A stretch of DNA of 64,000 bases from Sphingomonas sp. HITSZ_GF (GCF_029543155.1 NZ_JARQXA010000004.1:1-64000), one strand, 5' to 3'. Shown: positions 53,835 through 63,796, counted from the stretch's first letter. Notes: a model not told the origin generated them from the letters alone. Translations and numbers: made by a program.

Positions 53835-56800
53835 CGCTGCGCCACGGTCATCACGGCATTGGGCAGCTGCGCGCGAATCTCGGGCGAGTACATCGCCTCG
53901 ACCCGGGTGGCCGGCAGGTTGAACTTGCCCGCCGCATCGAGCCGCATCACGTACGAGACCGTGAAGCTGCCGCGCGGCACCCAGCCATAGAAGGCGCGCC
54001 AGCTGTCATTGCCGCGCTCGATATAGCTGGGCGAGACGCCTTCGCTGGTGCCCGCGTCCTTGGCCAGCATCTCGGACTGGCCGCCGAGATTGCCGACGAT
54101 CGTCGCGCCTGCCGGGATCGGGTCGTTGACCACCACCCAGTTGCGCTCGGCGGTCGCCTCGACGCTGATCGTCACCTTGACGACGTCGCCGCGCGACCAG
54201 CTGCCGGGCACGGCCTGCTTGACCGCCTCGACCTTCTTGCTCGCCTTGTAGCCCGCCATCAGCGGCTGGGTGAGCGGCACCGCGGCCTTGACCCGGACGA
54301 ACGCCCAGGGGCCGGCGCCGCCCGACTGGTTGAGCACCAGCGGCGTGGTCTGCGCCGGCAGCGGGAAGCTGAAGCTGCGCTGCGGCTCGGCCAGCGGCCA
54401 GGTGAGGCTGACCGGGCTGAAGCTGCTGAACGACGCGCTGGTGATCCCGGCGATCGCTTCGGCCGGGTAGAGCCCCATGAAGCGCCGCGCCAGGATCGTG
54501 CCCCAGGCATTGGCAGTGGTGGTGTCCCAATGCCCGCGCTGCTGGCGGGCAGCGATGCCGACCATCAGCTTGGCCGAGTCATTCTCCCAGCCGGGGCGAC
54601 CGAGCGTGGCGAGCAGTACCTTGATCGCCGCCTCGTCGTCCGACGACATCAGCCACCAGGCCATGCGGCCCTTGTCGGACAGGTCGACGCGGGTCCCTTC
54701 ATAGACCAGCCGGCTGCGCAGCACCTTCTCGGCATCGATGCGGAGCTGCTGGCCATTGGCGAGGCCCGGCACCTTGCCGAGCGCCATCGCATAGTCGGAC
54801 AGCGTCGCGGTGGGCATTTCGGCCGGGGTCATGCCGATCTGGCCGAGCATCGCCGAAGTCGCCGCGCCCTGGCGCGCCAGCGCCGTGAAGGCGGCGACGC
54901 GCTGCAGGCGGACATCGCCATAATCCTCGTGGCGCAGGCGGCCGTCGAGCACGGCCTTCATCGCGTCGAGCATCTTGGCCTTGGGGCCTTCGGGCAGCGG
55001 CAGGCCCGCTTCGCCGGTGGCCGAGAGGATATAGGCGGTCAGCGCTTCGGAGCCGGGCCAGTCGCCCGGCCAGTAGCGCAGCAGCCCGTCGCCGTCCTGA
55101 TAGGCCGGGATGTCGCTGGCGATCAGGTTCCACTGGCCGGTATCGCCCAGCGCGATCGCACGCGAGGTGCGCTGCTCGAGGCAGTTATACGGATATCGCG
55201 ACATATATTCGCGCACGCCGGTGAGCGGCGGGGCGAGGCTGTCGGTCAGGCTCACTTCGACTGCGCCGAAGCCGGGCAGCGCGCCTGCCGGCGGCGCGAT
55301 GGTGAACTGGGTGCCGGTGCCGACGCGACCGAGCGTCGCCGCCCAGGTCTCGACCGGCACCGCCGGCGCGATCGCCTGGGCGATCGTCACCCTGTCGGCC
55401 GACTTGCCGTCGGCGGTCTTGGCAGTGACCGTCCAGCTCAGCTTGCCTTCGCGCGGCGGCGCGGTGAGGTTCCACACCACCGGCGCGGCGCCGCCCGCCG
55501 GGATGTTCACGGTGAGCGGCTTGCCGGTGGCGTAGGCCGGGTTCAGCGCCACCGTGGCGGTCACCTTCATCGGCTTGCTCGAGCCGTTCCTGAGGGTGAA
55601 CATCGCGCCATAGGTGTCGCCGGTGCGCACCAGCTGCGGCACGCCCGCATAGATGGTCAGGTCCTGCGACGAGCGGATGCTCGCGCTGCCGGTGCCGAAC
55701 AGTGCCGGGCCCGACGTGGCGATCGCGACGAGCTTGAACGAAGTCAGCGCGTCGTTGAGCGGCACCTGCACCTTGGCATGGCCGTTGCCGTCGAGCGCGA
55801 CCTTGCCCTTCCACAACAGCACGGGCTGGAAATTCTCGCGGTTGAGGCCGGAGAGATCGCCGCCGCCGCCACCGCCGCCGGCTTCCACTGCCTTCTTGCC
55901 GTAATGCCGCTTGCCGACCACCTGGGTCTGGGCGGTCGAGGTGAGCACGGAGATCGGCCGATCGCCCATCATCGCGTCGAGCAGGTTCCAGCTCTCGTTC
56001 GGCGCGAGCTGGAGCAGTGCCTCGTCGACCGCGACGAAGGCGACGTCGGCGGTGGCGGCGGGCTTGCCGTCCGGAGTCTTCACCATGACGTCGACCAGCG
56101 CGTTATCGCGCGCGGCATAGCTGGCCTTGTCGGCCTTCACCGCGACGTCGAGCTTATGGCCTTCCCAGCCGACCTTCACCTTGGCGATGCCCAGGCGATA
56201 GGCAGGCTTGGCGAGATCCACGGTCGCGGTCGGCTCGCCGCCGTCCTTCGACCAGGGGGCGCCCCAGTCGCGCGCCATGTTCGAGCGCCAGTTCTGCCAG
56301 CCCGAGACGCGCCCGCGCACCGCCATCACCGATACGAACACATCGGGCGCATAGGCGGCGGGCATCGGCACTTCGATCACCGGGTCCTTGCCGGTGAGCC
56401 CGACGACGAAGCTGGAAAGCACGCCTTCGCGCTCGACGGTGACGAGTGCGGTGGCATCGCGGAACGGCATGCGGACCTGGAACTTCGCCGTCTCGCCTGC
56501 CTTGTACTCCTGCTTCTCGGGGATGACGTCCATGCGGTCGCCATTGTCGCCGCCGAACCACCAGTCATCGTCGCCGACCAGCCAGACCGACTTTGTCGCG
56601 CGTGCGACGTTGCCGTTGGCGTCCTTGGTAGTGGCGACGGCATAGACTTCGCCCGACACGCCCGGATTGAGCGCGCAGCTCGCCAGGCCCTGGGCATCGG
56701 TGGTCGCCGAGCAGGTGGCCGAGAGCTTGGTCGTCTTCATCTGGTTGTCGTACGCGTAGAAGCCGCCGATCAGCCGGCGCCGCGCCGTGAGGATCTCGCG

Positions 56801-59590
56801 GCTATACAGCTCGACCGAGATCGCCTGGTTGGCGATCGGCTTGCCTGCGGTATCGAGCGCGACGAACTTCAGACGCAGATCGTCCTGCTTCATCAGCCAG
56901 CCGTCGCTCTTGACGCCGAGCTGCACCGCGGAGGTGAAGATCGGGATGCGGCGCGACGAGGTCAGGATCTGGCCGTTGGCTTCCTGATAATCCATCTCGA
57001 CCAGCATCGTGGTGTTCTGGTCGAGCGCTTGCGGCACCTCGGCATTGATCCGGGTGGTGCCGTCGGCGCCGAGCGTGGCCGGCAGCGTCTGGGTCGGCGG
57101 CAGCTGGACCTGCTCGTCCTCGCCCTCGCCGTTCATCGGCTTGGTGCCCTCGGCCATCGCCCGGCCGCCAAAGCTGAAGCCGTCATAGCCGTCGGGGGTC
57201 TTGAAATCGGAGAAATAGCCGATCCGCGTCTCGACCGGCAGGCTGGCCGCGCCGCCGCCCGAGAGATAGCCGACGAACAGGTCGAGCGGCAGCACGCCCG
57301 GGCGCACCGCGGCGTCCTTGGGCCCGGCGACCGAGGCCTTCATCGTCGGGAGCTTGTATTCGTGCACCTTGAACGACTGGCCGGTATAGTGGACCTGCTC
57401 CTTGCCGTCCTCGGTGGTGACGAACTGGACGTCGTAATCGCCCATCTTGGCGCCCTGCGGCGCGGTCCATTCGGTCTCGCCGGTGCCGTTGGCGTCGATG
57501 GTCAGCGGCAGGTCATACTGGGTATCCGAGCCGCGATGGCTGAGGCGCAGCGTGCCGGTGAAGGCCGGCGAGGCGCTGAAGCCCGTGGCTATGGGCGTGC
57601 GGACGATGTGCTTCATGTGGATCGTCTCGCCCTGGCGGACGAGCGAGCGGTCGAACACGGTGTGGAAGATCTGCTCGGGGGCCGACCAGCCATAGTTGAG
57701 GTCGAAGTCGTACGGGCGGATGCCGTCGCCCCATTGGGTGAGCGTGAAGCTGAAGTCGTCGGCCTTGCGCGCCGAGATCATCAGCACGTCATTGTTGCCG
57801 TTCTCGCAGCTCGTATAGGTTTCGGGCTCGGGCAGGCCGGCGGGCACGCCGAGGCGGCCCGAAGCGTCGGTCTTGCCCTTGGCGAGCAGCTGGCCGGAGC
57901 AGCTATCGGTGATGCGCACTTCGGCATCGCCGACGCCCTGGCCGCTGTCGAGCGCCGTCACCCAGACCAGCGACTGGTCGCGGCCCCATTTGAAATGGAC
58001 GCTCATGTTGGTGACGAGCGCGCCGGTGGCGACATAGCGCGGGGCCTTGCGGCCGAGCAGCGCCTCGCCGAGGCGCGGGCTGGCGAGCTCGACGATGTAG
58101 AAGCCGGGCTGGCTCAGCGGGATGCCGACCACCTCGAAATCCTTGCCCTTGCCGGGCAGGCCGATCTTGAGCGGCTTGCCGGTGGCCGGGGTGAGCAGCG
58201 GCTTGGCGCCGGTCTGGTTGATCCGGATCGTCTCGTCGCCGCGCTTCACTTCGTCGGACTTGTCTTCGGCCGCGTCGGCGAGCGCGCGGAACCACTTGGC
58301 GATCTCGCCGTCGCCGCCCTCGACCTTCAGGCTCTGCCCGTTGACCGCCATCTGGCTGCCCTGCAGCTCGGGCTCGACATTGCGCACCGAGACGGGGAGC
58401 ACGCCGCCTTCCTTGGCTTCGAGGATGCCGAAATTGCCGGCGAACTTCACCAGCGGCGGCGGCGCGTCGAACTTCACGTCGAGCGGGAAGCGCTCGGCAT
58501 TGGCGAGCGGGCGGCCGCTCTCGTCCTTCACCTCGGCGGGGAACACCACCTTGGCGCTGGTCTCGGCCGGCAGCGGCGCCTTGAACTTGAGGTCGGCGAC
58601 CATCGCCTTGTTCTTGTCGTCGTCGGAGAAGATCGGCGCCAGCTCCTTGCCGTCGGCCGTCTTGATGCGCACTGCCTCGGCGGTCGCCTTGGGCACCGGC
58701 GCCGAGAAGCGCACCCAGGCATCCTGCACCGGGCTGCAGCCCGCCTGCGGATTGACGCGCGAACATTCGAAGCGCGCGCTGAATTCCTTGCGCACGGTGA
58801 AGTCGAAGCGCTGGTCGGTGCCGGCGGCGCGGCCCGAGGCGCTCTTGATGTCCTTGCCCCAGACCAGCGCCATGTCGCGGCCCGCCGGCAACGGCCGGCG
58901 GCACTTGAGCGCGACGACGCTGGCGAGCGACTTGGCGCGGTCCTCGGCCTTGGCGGGCAGCGCGTGGGGCAGGCCGGCCTCGCTCAGGAAGCTCTGCACT
59001 TCCCAGCGATCGGTGCCGAGATCGGCGAGCAGCTTGGGCGCGACGTCGCCGGCAAGCACATCGACCGGGATCTTCTCGCCCAGCCCGTCCACCGCGCAAT
59101 AGGCATTGGCGGCGACCGAGGCGCGATCGGGCGCAAGGTTCGCCGCGACGACGAACACCTGGTCTTCCTCGATCTCGCTGCCATAGCGGCTGGGCAGCAC
59201 CGCGCGGGCGATCGGCCCGCCCGAATCGACGCTGAATTCCTTCTGCCCCTGGAGTGCATAGCCGGACAGGCTCTTGATCCCGTCGCGCAGCACGAACTTG
59301 CAGGTGACGCCGCCCGGCAGCGGATTGGCGAATTCGTGGACGAAGGTCTGCTGGTCGACCCAGCGGCCTTGGCCGCCGACCGGGCATTCGACCTTGAAGG
59401 GCGATTCGGCGCGCGGATCGCCGAGCGGGACCATCGCCACGTTGAAGCGGGCAGTGAAGCGCTCGATCGCGCCGTCGCCCACACCGGGCGTCGCCATCTC
59501 CACCTGGGGGCCATTGTCGCCAAATGCCGTGACTGCCCCGATGGGCGCCAGGACCAGAGCCAAAACGCCAAGCCGTGCAACGAGCTTCAT
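53831..59590 (-). CDS. bacterial alpha-2-macroglobulin with intact thioester
   Basis: A 1919-residue periplasmic protease trap of the YfhM/YfaS type. The signal peptide MKLVARLGVLALVLAPIGAV has no lipobox cysteine, unlike E. coli YfhM, so a soluble periplasmic form is likely. Many MG domains follow, then the thioester motif CLEQ (nucleotides 55172-55183) in the TED domain with flanking CUB-like regions. The ATG at 59590 is seven bases after GGAGG. It is translationally coupled to pbpC. The expected role is trapping of foreign proteases that breach the outer membrane, while PBP1C mends the wall. Confidence 0.93.
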   Translation of the reverse strand: MKLVARLGVLALVLAPIGAVTAFGDNGPQVEMATPGVGDGAIERFTARFNVAMVPLGDPRAESPFKVECPVGGQGRWVDQQTFVHEFANPLPGGVTCKFVLRDGIKSLSGYALQGQKEFSVDSGGPIARAVLPSRYGSEIEEDQVFVVAANLAPDRASVAANAYCAVDGLGEKIPVDVLAGDVAPKLLADLGTDRWEVQSFLSEAGLPHALPAKAEDRAKSLASVVALKCRRPLPAGRDMALVWGKDIKSASGRAAGTDQRFDFTVRKEFSARFECSRVNPQAGCSPVQDAWVRFSAPVPKATAEAVRIKTADGKELAPIFSDDDKNKAMVADLKFKAPLPAETSAKVVFPAEVKDESGRPLANAERFPLDVKFDAPPPLVKFAGNFGILEAKEGGVLPVSVRNVEPELQGSQMAVNGQSLKVEGGDGEIAKWFRALADAAEDKSDEVKRGDETIRINQTGAKPLLTPATGKPLKIGLPGKGKDFEVVGIPLSQPGFYIVELASPRLGEALLGRKAPRYVATGALVTNMSVHFKWGRDQSLVWVTALDSGQGVGDAEVRITDSCSGQLLAKGKTDASGRLGVPAGLPEPETYTSCENGNNDVLMISARKADDFSFTLTQWGDGIRPYDFDLNYGWSAPEQIFHTVFDRSLVRQGETIHMKHIVRTPIATGFSASPAFTGTLRLSHRGSDTQYDLPLTIDANGTGETEWTAPQGAKMGDYDVQFVTTEDGKEQVHYTGQSFKVHEYKLPTMKASVAGPKDAAVRPGVLPLDLFVGYLSGGGAASLPVETRIGYFSDFKTPDGYDGFSFGGRAMAEGTKPMNGEGEDEQVQLPPTQTLPATLGADGTTRINAEVPQALDQNTTMLVEMDYQEANGQILTSSRRIPIFTSAVQLGVKSDGWLMKQDDLRLKFVALDTAGKPIANQAISVELYSREILTARRRLIGGFYAYDNQMKTTKLSATCSATTDAQGLASCALNPGVSGEVYAVATTKDANGNVARATKSVWLVGDDDWWFGGDNGDRMDVIPEKQEYKAGETAKFQVRMPFRDATALVTVEREGVLSSFVVGLTGKDPVIEVPMPAAYAPDVFVSVMAVRGRVSGWQNWRSNMARDWGAPWSKDGGEPTATVDLAKPAYRLGIAKVKVGWEGHKLDVAVKADKASYAARDNALVDVMVKTPDGKPAATADVAFVAVDEALLQLAPNESWNLLDAMMGDRPISVLTSTAQTQVVGKRHYGKKAVEAGGGGGGGDLSGLNRENFQPVLLWKGKVALDGNGHAKVQVPLNDALTSFKLVAIATSGPALFGTGSASIRSSQDLTIYAGVPQLVRTGDTYGAMFTLRNGSSKPMKVTATVALNPAYATGKPLTVNIPAGGAAPVVWNLTAPPREGKLSWTVTAKTADGKSADRVTIAQAIAPAVPVETWAATLGRVGTGTQFTIAPPAGALPGFGAVEVSLTDSLAPPLTGVREYMSRYPYNCLEQRTSRAIALGDTGQWNLIASDIPAYQDGDGLLRYWPGDWPGSEALTAYILSATGEAGLPLPEGPKAKMLDAMKAVLDGRLRHEDYGDVRLQRVAAFTALARQGAATSAMLGQIGMTPAEMPTATLSDYAMALGKVPGLANGQQLRIDAEKVLRSRLVYEGTRVDLSDKGRMAWWLMSSDDEAAIKVLLATLGRPGWENDSAKLMVGIAARQQRGHWDTTTANAWGTILARRFMGLYPAEAIAGITSASFSSFSPVSLTWPLAEPQRSFSFPLPAQTTPLVLNQSGGAGPWAFVRVKAAVPLTQPLMAGYKASKKVEAVKQAVPGSWSRGDVVKVTISVEATAERNWVVVNDPIPAGATIVGNLGGQSEMLAKDAGTSEGVSPSYIERGNDSWRAFYGWVPRGSFTVSYVMRLDAAGKFNLPATRVEAMYSPEIRAQLPNAVMTVAQR

Positions 59591-59663
59591 CGAGCAACCT
59601 CCCCCTCGGGCAGCGGCGCACGATAGCCGGGCACCACCACGAGTCCAGCGACGAATTAACCGC

Positions 59664-59742
59664 CTCCGATTCGGAGTTAAATGCGCCATTCCGCTTGATC
59701 GTTCCGAGGGCGGCACGGCTTAATCCGCTGTCCGAATCGGAG
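59664..59742. promoter_or_regulatory. two copies of a TCCGAWTCGGAG palindrome between divergent genes
   Basis: CTCCGATTCGGAG (59664-59676) and GTCCGAATCGGAG (59730-59742), in opposite orientation and 66 bp apart centre to centre. They flank the 160-base region between the alpha-2-macroglobulin and the glycosyltransferase genes. The second copy also contains the glycosyltransferase ribosome site. Confidence 0.5.
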
Positions 59743-59750
59743 GGAAGGCG

Positions 59751-61136
59751 GTGCCGGGAGGGGAGGCGCTGATTGCCGTGCTCGACGCAGTTGCACGCGA
59801 AGCGACCTTGTTCGCGGCGCTCTGGTTCGTCGTCGGCGGGCTCGACGACCTGCTCGTCGACCTGATCTACCTCCTGCGGCGGCTGCGCGGAGGGCGCGAG
59901 GCGCTGCCCGCGCTCGAGGGGCCGGTGCCCCCCGGTCGGATCGTGGTGTTCGTGCCGGCCTGGCGCGAAGCCGATGTGATCGGCGCGATGCTGCGTGCTG
60001 CGCTCGCGCGCTTCGCGCATCCCGATTATCGCATCTATGTCGGCACCTATCCCAACGATCCCGAGACGATCGCGGCGGTAATCGAGGTGGCGCTGACGGA
60101 TGACCGCGTGCGCCTGGTGATCGGCCCGCGGCCGGGCGGCACGACCAAGGCGGACTGTCTCAACACGCTGTGGCGCGCGCTGCTGCGCGACGAAGCGGCG
60201 GAAGGCTTCACCGCAAGCGCGGTGGCGCTGCACGATGCCGAGGATGTCGTCCATCCGCTCGAGCTGCGCGTCTATGCGCACGGGCTGGCGCGTCACGCCG
60301 CGGTGCAGCTGCCGGTGCTGCCGCTTGCGCATCCGGGCTCGCGCTTCTTCGCCGGCCATTATCTCGACGAGTTCGCCGAGAGCCATGGCCGCGGGCTGGT
60401 GGTGCGCCAGACGGTGGGTGCCGCCCTGCCCTTCGCCGGGGTGGGCTGCGCGATCCGGCGCGATCTGCTCGGCCGCCTTGCGGCGATGCGTGACGGCGCC
60501 CCTTTCGACGCGACCAGCCTGACCGAGGATTATGAGCTGGGCCTGGCGCTGGCGGCGATGGGATCGCCGGCGCGGCTGCTGCGCATCGCCGAAGCGCCGG
60601 GCGGCGTGCCGGTGGCGGTGCGCGCCTATTTCCCCAGGACGCTCGACGCCGCGGTCCGCCAGAAGGCGCGCTGGATGATCGGCATCGCGCTGGCCGGCTG
60701 GGATCGAACCGGCTGGGGCGGCTGGCGCCAGATCGGCGACAACTGGATGCGGATGCGCGATCGCCGGGCGACGCTGGAAATACCGGTGCTGGCACTCGCC
60801 TATCTCTCGATCCTGCTCTGGGGCCTGTCCTTCGGCGCGCATTTGCTCGCCCGCACGCCGTCGCCCGCCCAGTCCGCCGCGATGCAGGCGCTGCTCTGGG
60901 CCAACCTCGCGCTGCTCGGCTGGCGGCTGGCCGTGCGCGCGGCGTTCGTCGGGCGGGCCTATGGCCGGGTCGAGGCGTTGTGGTCGGTGCCGCGCGTGCT
61001 TTCGAGCAATGCGGTCGCGCTGCTCGCCGCCCGGCGCGCGCTGTTCGACTATATCCGCATGCTGGCCGGCGCACCGCCGCGCTGGGACAAGACCGCGCAC
61101 GAATTTCCCGATCTCGCGCCGGGTCGCCCGGCTTGA
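59751..61136 (+). CDS. NfrB-like membrane glycosyltransferase without MshEN domain
   Basis: A 461-residue GT2-type enzyme. An N-terminal span (~18-42) is followed by the GT-A domain: FVPAWREADVIGAMLRAAL, VALHDAEDVVHP (acidic metal site), SLTEDYELGLALA and RQKARWMIGIAL (QxxRW-like). Two or three C-terminal spans follow (~345-405). It resembles the N-terminal part of NfrB, the inner-membrane synthase of the N4 glycan receptor, but lacks the C-terminal c-di-GMP-binding MshEN domain of E. coli NfrB. GTG start after GGAGGGAAGG. The stop overlaps the next gene. It probably makes a surface or exported glycan. Confidence 0.78.
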   Translation: MPGGEALIAVLDAVAREATLFAALWFVVGGLDDLLVDLIYLLRRLRGGREALPALEGPVPPGRIVVFVPAWREADVIGAMLRAALARFAHPDYRIYVGTYPNDPETIAAVIEVALTDDRVRLVIGPRPGGTTKADCLNTLWRALLRDEAAEGFTASAVALHDAEDVVHPLELRVYAHGLARHAAVQLPVLPLAHPGSRFFAGHYLDEFAESHGRGLVVRQTVGAALPFAGVGCAIRRDLLGRLAAMRDGAPFDATSLTEDYELGLALAAMGSPARLLRIAEAPGGVPVAVRAYFPRTLDAAVRQKARWMIGIALAGWDRTGWGGWRQIGDNWMRMRDRRATLEIPVLALAYLSILLWGLSFGAHLLARTPSPAQSAAMQALLWANLALLGWRLAVRAAFVGRAYGRVEALWSVPRVLSSNAVALLAARRALFDYIRMLAGAPPRWDKTAHEFPDLAPGRPA

Positions 61137-62122
61137 CCGGCCGCGGGCGGCCGCTGCGCTTCTTCGCGCTGGTGGTCTGTGCCTGGATAGGCGTGCGGAC
61201 CGCGATGCTCTGGCCGCAGGCAGGGTCCCTGCCCGCCGCGATCCAGGCCGCGCTTCCGCTGGCCCAGGCCGCACCGCATGCGCTGCCGGTCATGCCTGCA
61301 CGGCCCGGCGGCGCCCCGCGCCGAAGCGTGCCGCTGCGATCGCCGCCACTGCCCGCCTATCGCGCGCCGCTGGGGGACGAGGATCCGCGCATCCAGCTCG
61401 CCCTGATGGGGCTGGTCCAATATGGCGAAACGGGCTGGACGCCGCCTTCCGTGCCGCGCGCGACGCTGCCGGCGCGCGCGGTACCGTTCCCCGAGCGGCT
61501 CGATCCGCTGCCCGATCGCTGGTCGCTGAGCGGCTGGGTGGTGGCGCGCGGCAGCGGCGGGTCGGCAGCGGCGCCGGGCGGGCAGATCGGTGGTGGCCAG
61601 GCAGGCCTGCGCGCGGCCTGGCTGGTCGCACCGCGCCAGCGCCTTGCTGCGTATGCCCGCCTCACCGCGCCGCTGCGGGGCAAGGGGCGTGAGGCGGCCC
61701 TGGGGCTCGAATGGCAGCCGATGCGCGCGCCGGTGCGGCTGATCGCCGAGCAGCGCTTCGGGCTGGACGGAAATCCGGGCGGCACCGGGATCGGGATGAT
61801 CACCGGCATCGACCGCGAGGCGCGCGGTTTCCGGCTCGAAGCCTATGGCCAGGCGGGCGTGATTCTGCGCCGCCGCGCCGATCCCTATGCCGATGGTGCG
61901 GCGCGCGGGGTGCGGATGGTCGACGCGACCGGGCCGGTGCGGCTTGGGCTTGGCGCCGGCGCATGGGGCGCGGCGCAGCGCGATGCCCAGCGGCTCGATA
62001 TCGGCCCATCGGCCACACTGGCGGCGCGCAACCTGCGCCTCGCGCTCGACTGGCGCCAGCGCGTGGCCGGTGAGGCGAAGCCGGGATCCGGCCTCGCGCT
62101 CACGCTTGGCGCCGATTTCTGA
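61133..62122 (+). CDS. NfrA C-terminal-like envelope protein
   Basis: A 329-residue protein with a short hydrophobic N-terminus (RFFALVVCAWIGVRTAMLW) that may be a signal peptide or anchor. A proline/alanine linker is followed by a beta-rich domain (~130-329) with alternating residues, e.g. LEWQPMRAPVRLIAEQRFGL, FRLEAYGQAGVILRRRA, LRLALDWRQRVAGE, ending in F. This resembles the NfrA C-terminal barrel-like region. Start TTG at 61133 overlaps the TGA of the glycosyltransferase (TTGA), so the two are coupled. A likely partner for glycan export or anchoring; no TPR region as in full NfrA is present. Confidence 0.6.
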   Translation: MTGRGRPLRFFALVVCAWIGVRTAMLWPQAGSLPAAIQAALPLAQAAPHALPVMPARPGGAPRRSVPLRSPPLPAYRAPLGDEDPRIQLALMGLVQYGETGWTPPSVPRATLPARAVPFPERLDPLPDRWSLSGWVVARGSGGSAAAPGGQIGGGQAGLRAAWLVAPRQRLAAYARLTAPLRGKGREAALGLEWQPMRAPVRLIAEQRFGLDGNPGGTGIGMITGIDREARGFRLEAYGQAGVILRRRADPYADGAARGVRMVDATGPVRLGLGAGAWGAAQRDAQRLDIGPSATLAARNLRLALDWRQRVAGEAKPGSGLALTLGADF

Positions 62123-62125
62123 GCG

Positions 62126-63796
62126 TTACTTGCCCTGGGCGCGCCAGCGGCGGATCGTGCGCTCGAGGATCTGTTCCTCGCCGCCGGTATCGCGCCACAG
62201 CTCGGAGAAGAGCGGATCGTCGGACGCTGGGCGCTTGTTGTCCTCGAGCGCGTCGAACAGCAGGCGGATCGGCGTGGCGACGCCTTCGCCCACCGCGATG
62301 CACTCGCGGTTCCGGAGCGCCGGGATCGAATCGAGGAAGCCGCGCGCGCCTTCGGGCATCGCCGCCTTGACGAAGGCCTGGTCGCGCTCGTTGTTGAGGC
62401 GCATCGACAGGATCGTGCCACACTGGGAAAGCACGCCTTCGGCCAGGTCCGACGGGCGCTGCGTGATCAGCCCCAGCGACACGCCGTATTTACGGCCTTC
62501 CTTGGCGATCCGGCTGAGGATGCGGCCGACCGAGGAGCCATCGGCGTTGCGCTCGTTGGGAACGTAGCGGTGCGCCTCTTCGCAGACGAGCAGGATCGGG
62601 CGCTTGCTCTCGCCGCGCGACCAGATCGCATAGTCGAACACCATGCGGCTGAGCACCGCGACGACCACCGACGTGATCTCGCTCGGCACGCCCGACACGT
62701 CGATGATCGAGATCGGCTTGCCGTCCCCCGGCAGGCGGAACACGCGCGAGAGGAAGCCGGCCATCGTGTCCGCCACCAGCATGCCCGAGAACATGAAGGC
62801 GTAGCGCGGGTCGCTCTTGATCTCGTCGATCTTGGCGCGGATGCGCAGATAGGGCGCGGTGTCCGTCGCCTTGTCCATCTTGCCCATTTCGAGCTGCAGG
62901 ATCTGGGTCAGGTCGCTCAGCAGATAGGGGATCGGCGCGTCGACGGTGAGCTTGCCGATCTCGGCCGCCAGCCGGTTCTTCTGCTTGGCGGCGAGGATGC
63001 ACTTGGCGAGGATGTCCGCATCCACCTGCCGGTCCGATCCGGAGGTGTTGAGGAACACTTCGCAATGCTCCTCGAAGTTCATCAGCCAGTACGGCATCTG
63101 CAGGTTCGAGACGTCGTACAGCGCGCCGGTGTTCTTGAACGCGCTGGCATATTCGCCGTGCGGATCGACCATCACGATATGGCCCTGCGGCGCCAGCTCG
63201 CAGATGCGGTGGAGGATCAGGGCGGCCGCGGTCGACTTGCCGGTACCGGTCGAGCCGAGCAGCGCGAAATGCTTGCCGAGCATCGAATCGACATAGAGCG
63301 CGGCACGAATGTCCTTGGTCGGATAGACGTTGCCGATCTCGACATGGGCGCGATCCTCGGCCGCGTAGATCTGCTTGAGGTCCGCGGTCGAGACCGGGAA
63401 TACCGGTGCGCCCGGCGTCGGATAGCGCGTCACGCCGCGGCGGAACTTGTAGAGCTTGCCGGTCAGCCGCTCCTCGTCGCCTTCGCCCAGGAAGTCGATA
63501 TAGGCGGCGATATGCTCGCCCTGGAGCTTGAGCGAGCGGACATTGGCGATCAGCCAGGTCGCGCCCACGCGCACCTTCACCTGGCTGCCGACGCCGCCGG
63601 CATTGGCGATGGTAGGGTCGCTGCTCCCGGCAAGCGCGTTCAGCGCCTCGGGGTCGATCAGCACCTGGCTCGACGAGCCGGCGATCTCCAGCACCGCGCC
63701 GATCGGTTCGACCGGCGCGCGCGAGGGCAGGCCCTCATTTGCAGAAACTGACGACGCTGCGCCTTCAAACCCGCGCCCGCCAAACTGGCCGTCCAT
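62126..63796 (-). CDS. HerA-like ATPase (DUF87)
   Basis: A 556-residue ATPase of the HerA/FtsK superfamily. The N-terminal HAS-barrel (~30-150) is followed by Walker A GSTGTGKST (~179-187) and the sensor segment HIVMVDPHGEYA. Walker B is in PILLVCEEAHRYVP (~400), and the arginine-finger region contains KEGRKYGVSLGLITQRPSDL. HerA proteins translocate DNA during end resection with NurA. NurA is not adjacent, which is usual for bacterial stand-alone copies. It converges on the NfrA-like gene with a three-base gap. Confidence 0.87.
   Translation of the reverse strand: MDGQFGGRGFEGAASSVSANEGLPSRAPVEPIGAVLEIAGSSSQVLIDPEALNALAGSSDPTIANAGGVGSQVKVRVGATWLIANVRSLKLQGEHIAAYIDFLGEGDEERLTGKLYKFRRGVTRYPTPGAPVFPVSTADLKQIYAAEDRAHVEIGNVYPTKDIRAALYVDSMLGKHFALLGSTGTGKSTAAALILHRICELAPQGHIVMVDPHGEYASAFKNTGALYDVSNLQMPYWLMNFEEHCEVFLNTSGSDRQVDADILAKCILAAKQKNRLAAEIGKLTVDAPIPYLLSDLTQILQLEMGKMDKATDTAPYLRIRAKIDEIKSDPRYAFMFSGMLVADTMAGFLSRVFRLPGDGKPISIIDVSGVPSEITSVVVAVLSRMVFDYAIWSRGESKRPILLVCEEAHRYVPNERNADGSSVGRILSRIAKEGRKYGVSLGLITQRPSDLAEGVLSQCGTILSMRLNNERDQAFVKAAMPEGARGFLDSIPALRNRECIAVGEGVATPIRLLFDALEDNKRPASDDPLFSELWRDTGGEEQILERTIRRWRAQGK

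Noticed and set aside
53720..59626. Very long open frame on the plus strand opposite the alpha-2-macroglobulin gene
   Set aside because: It is a GC-rich antisense shadow: His/Arg/Gly-rich composition, no domains, no ribosome site, and the opposite strand encodes a clear protein with signal peptide and CLEQ.
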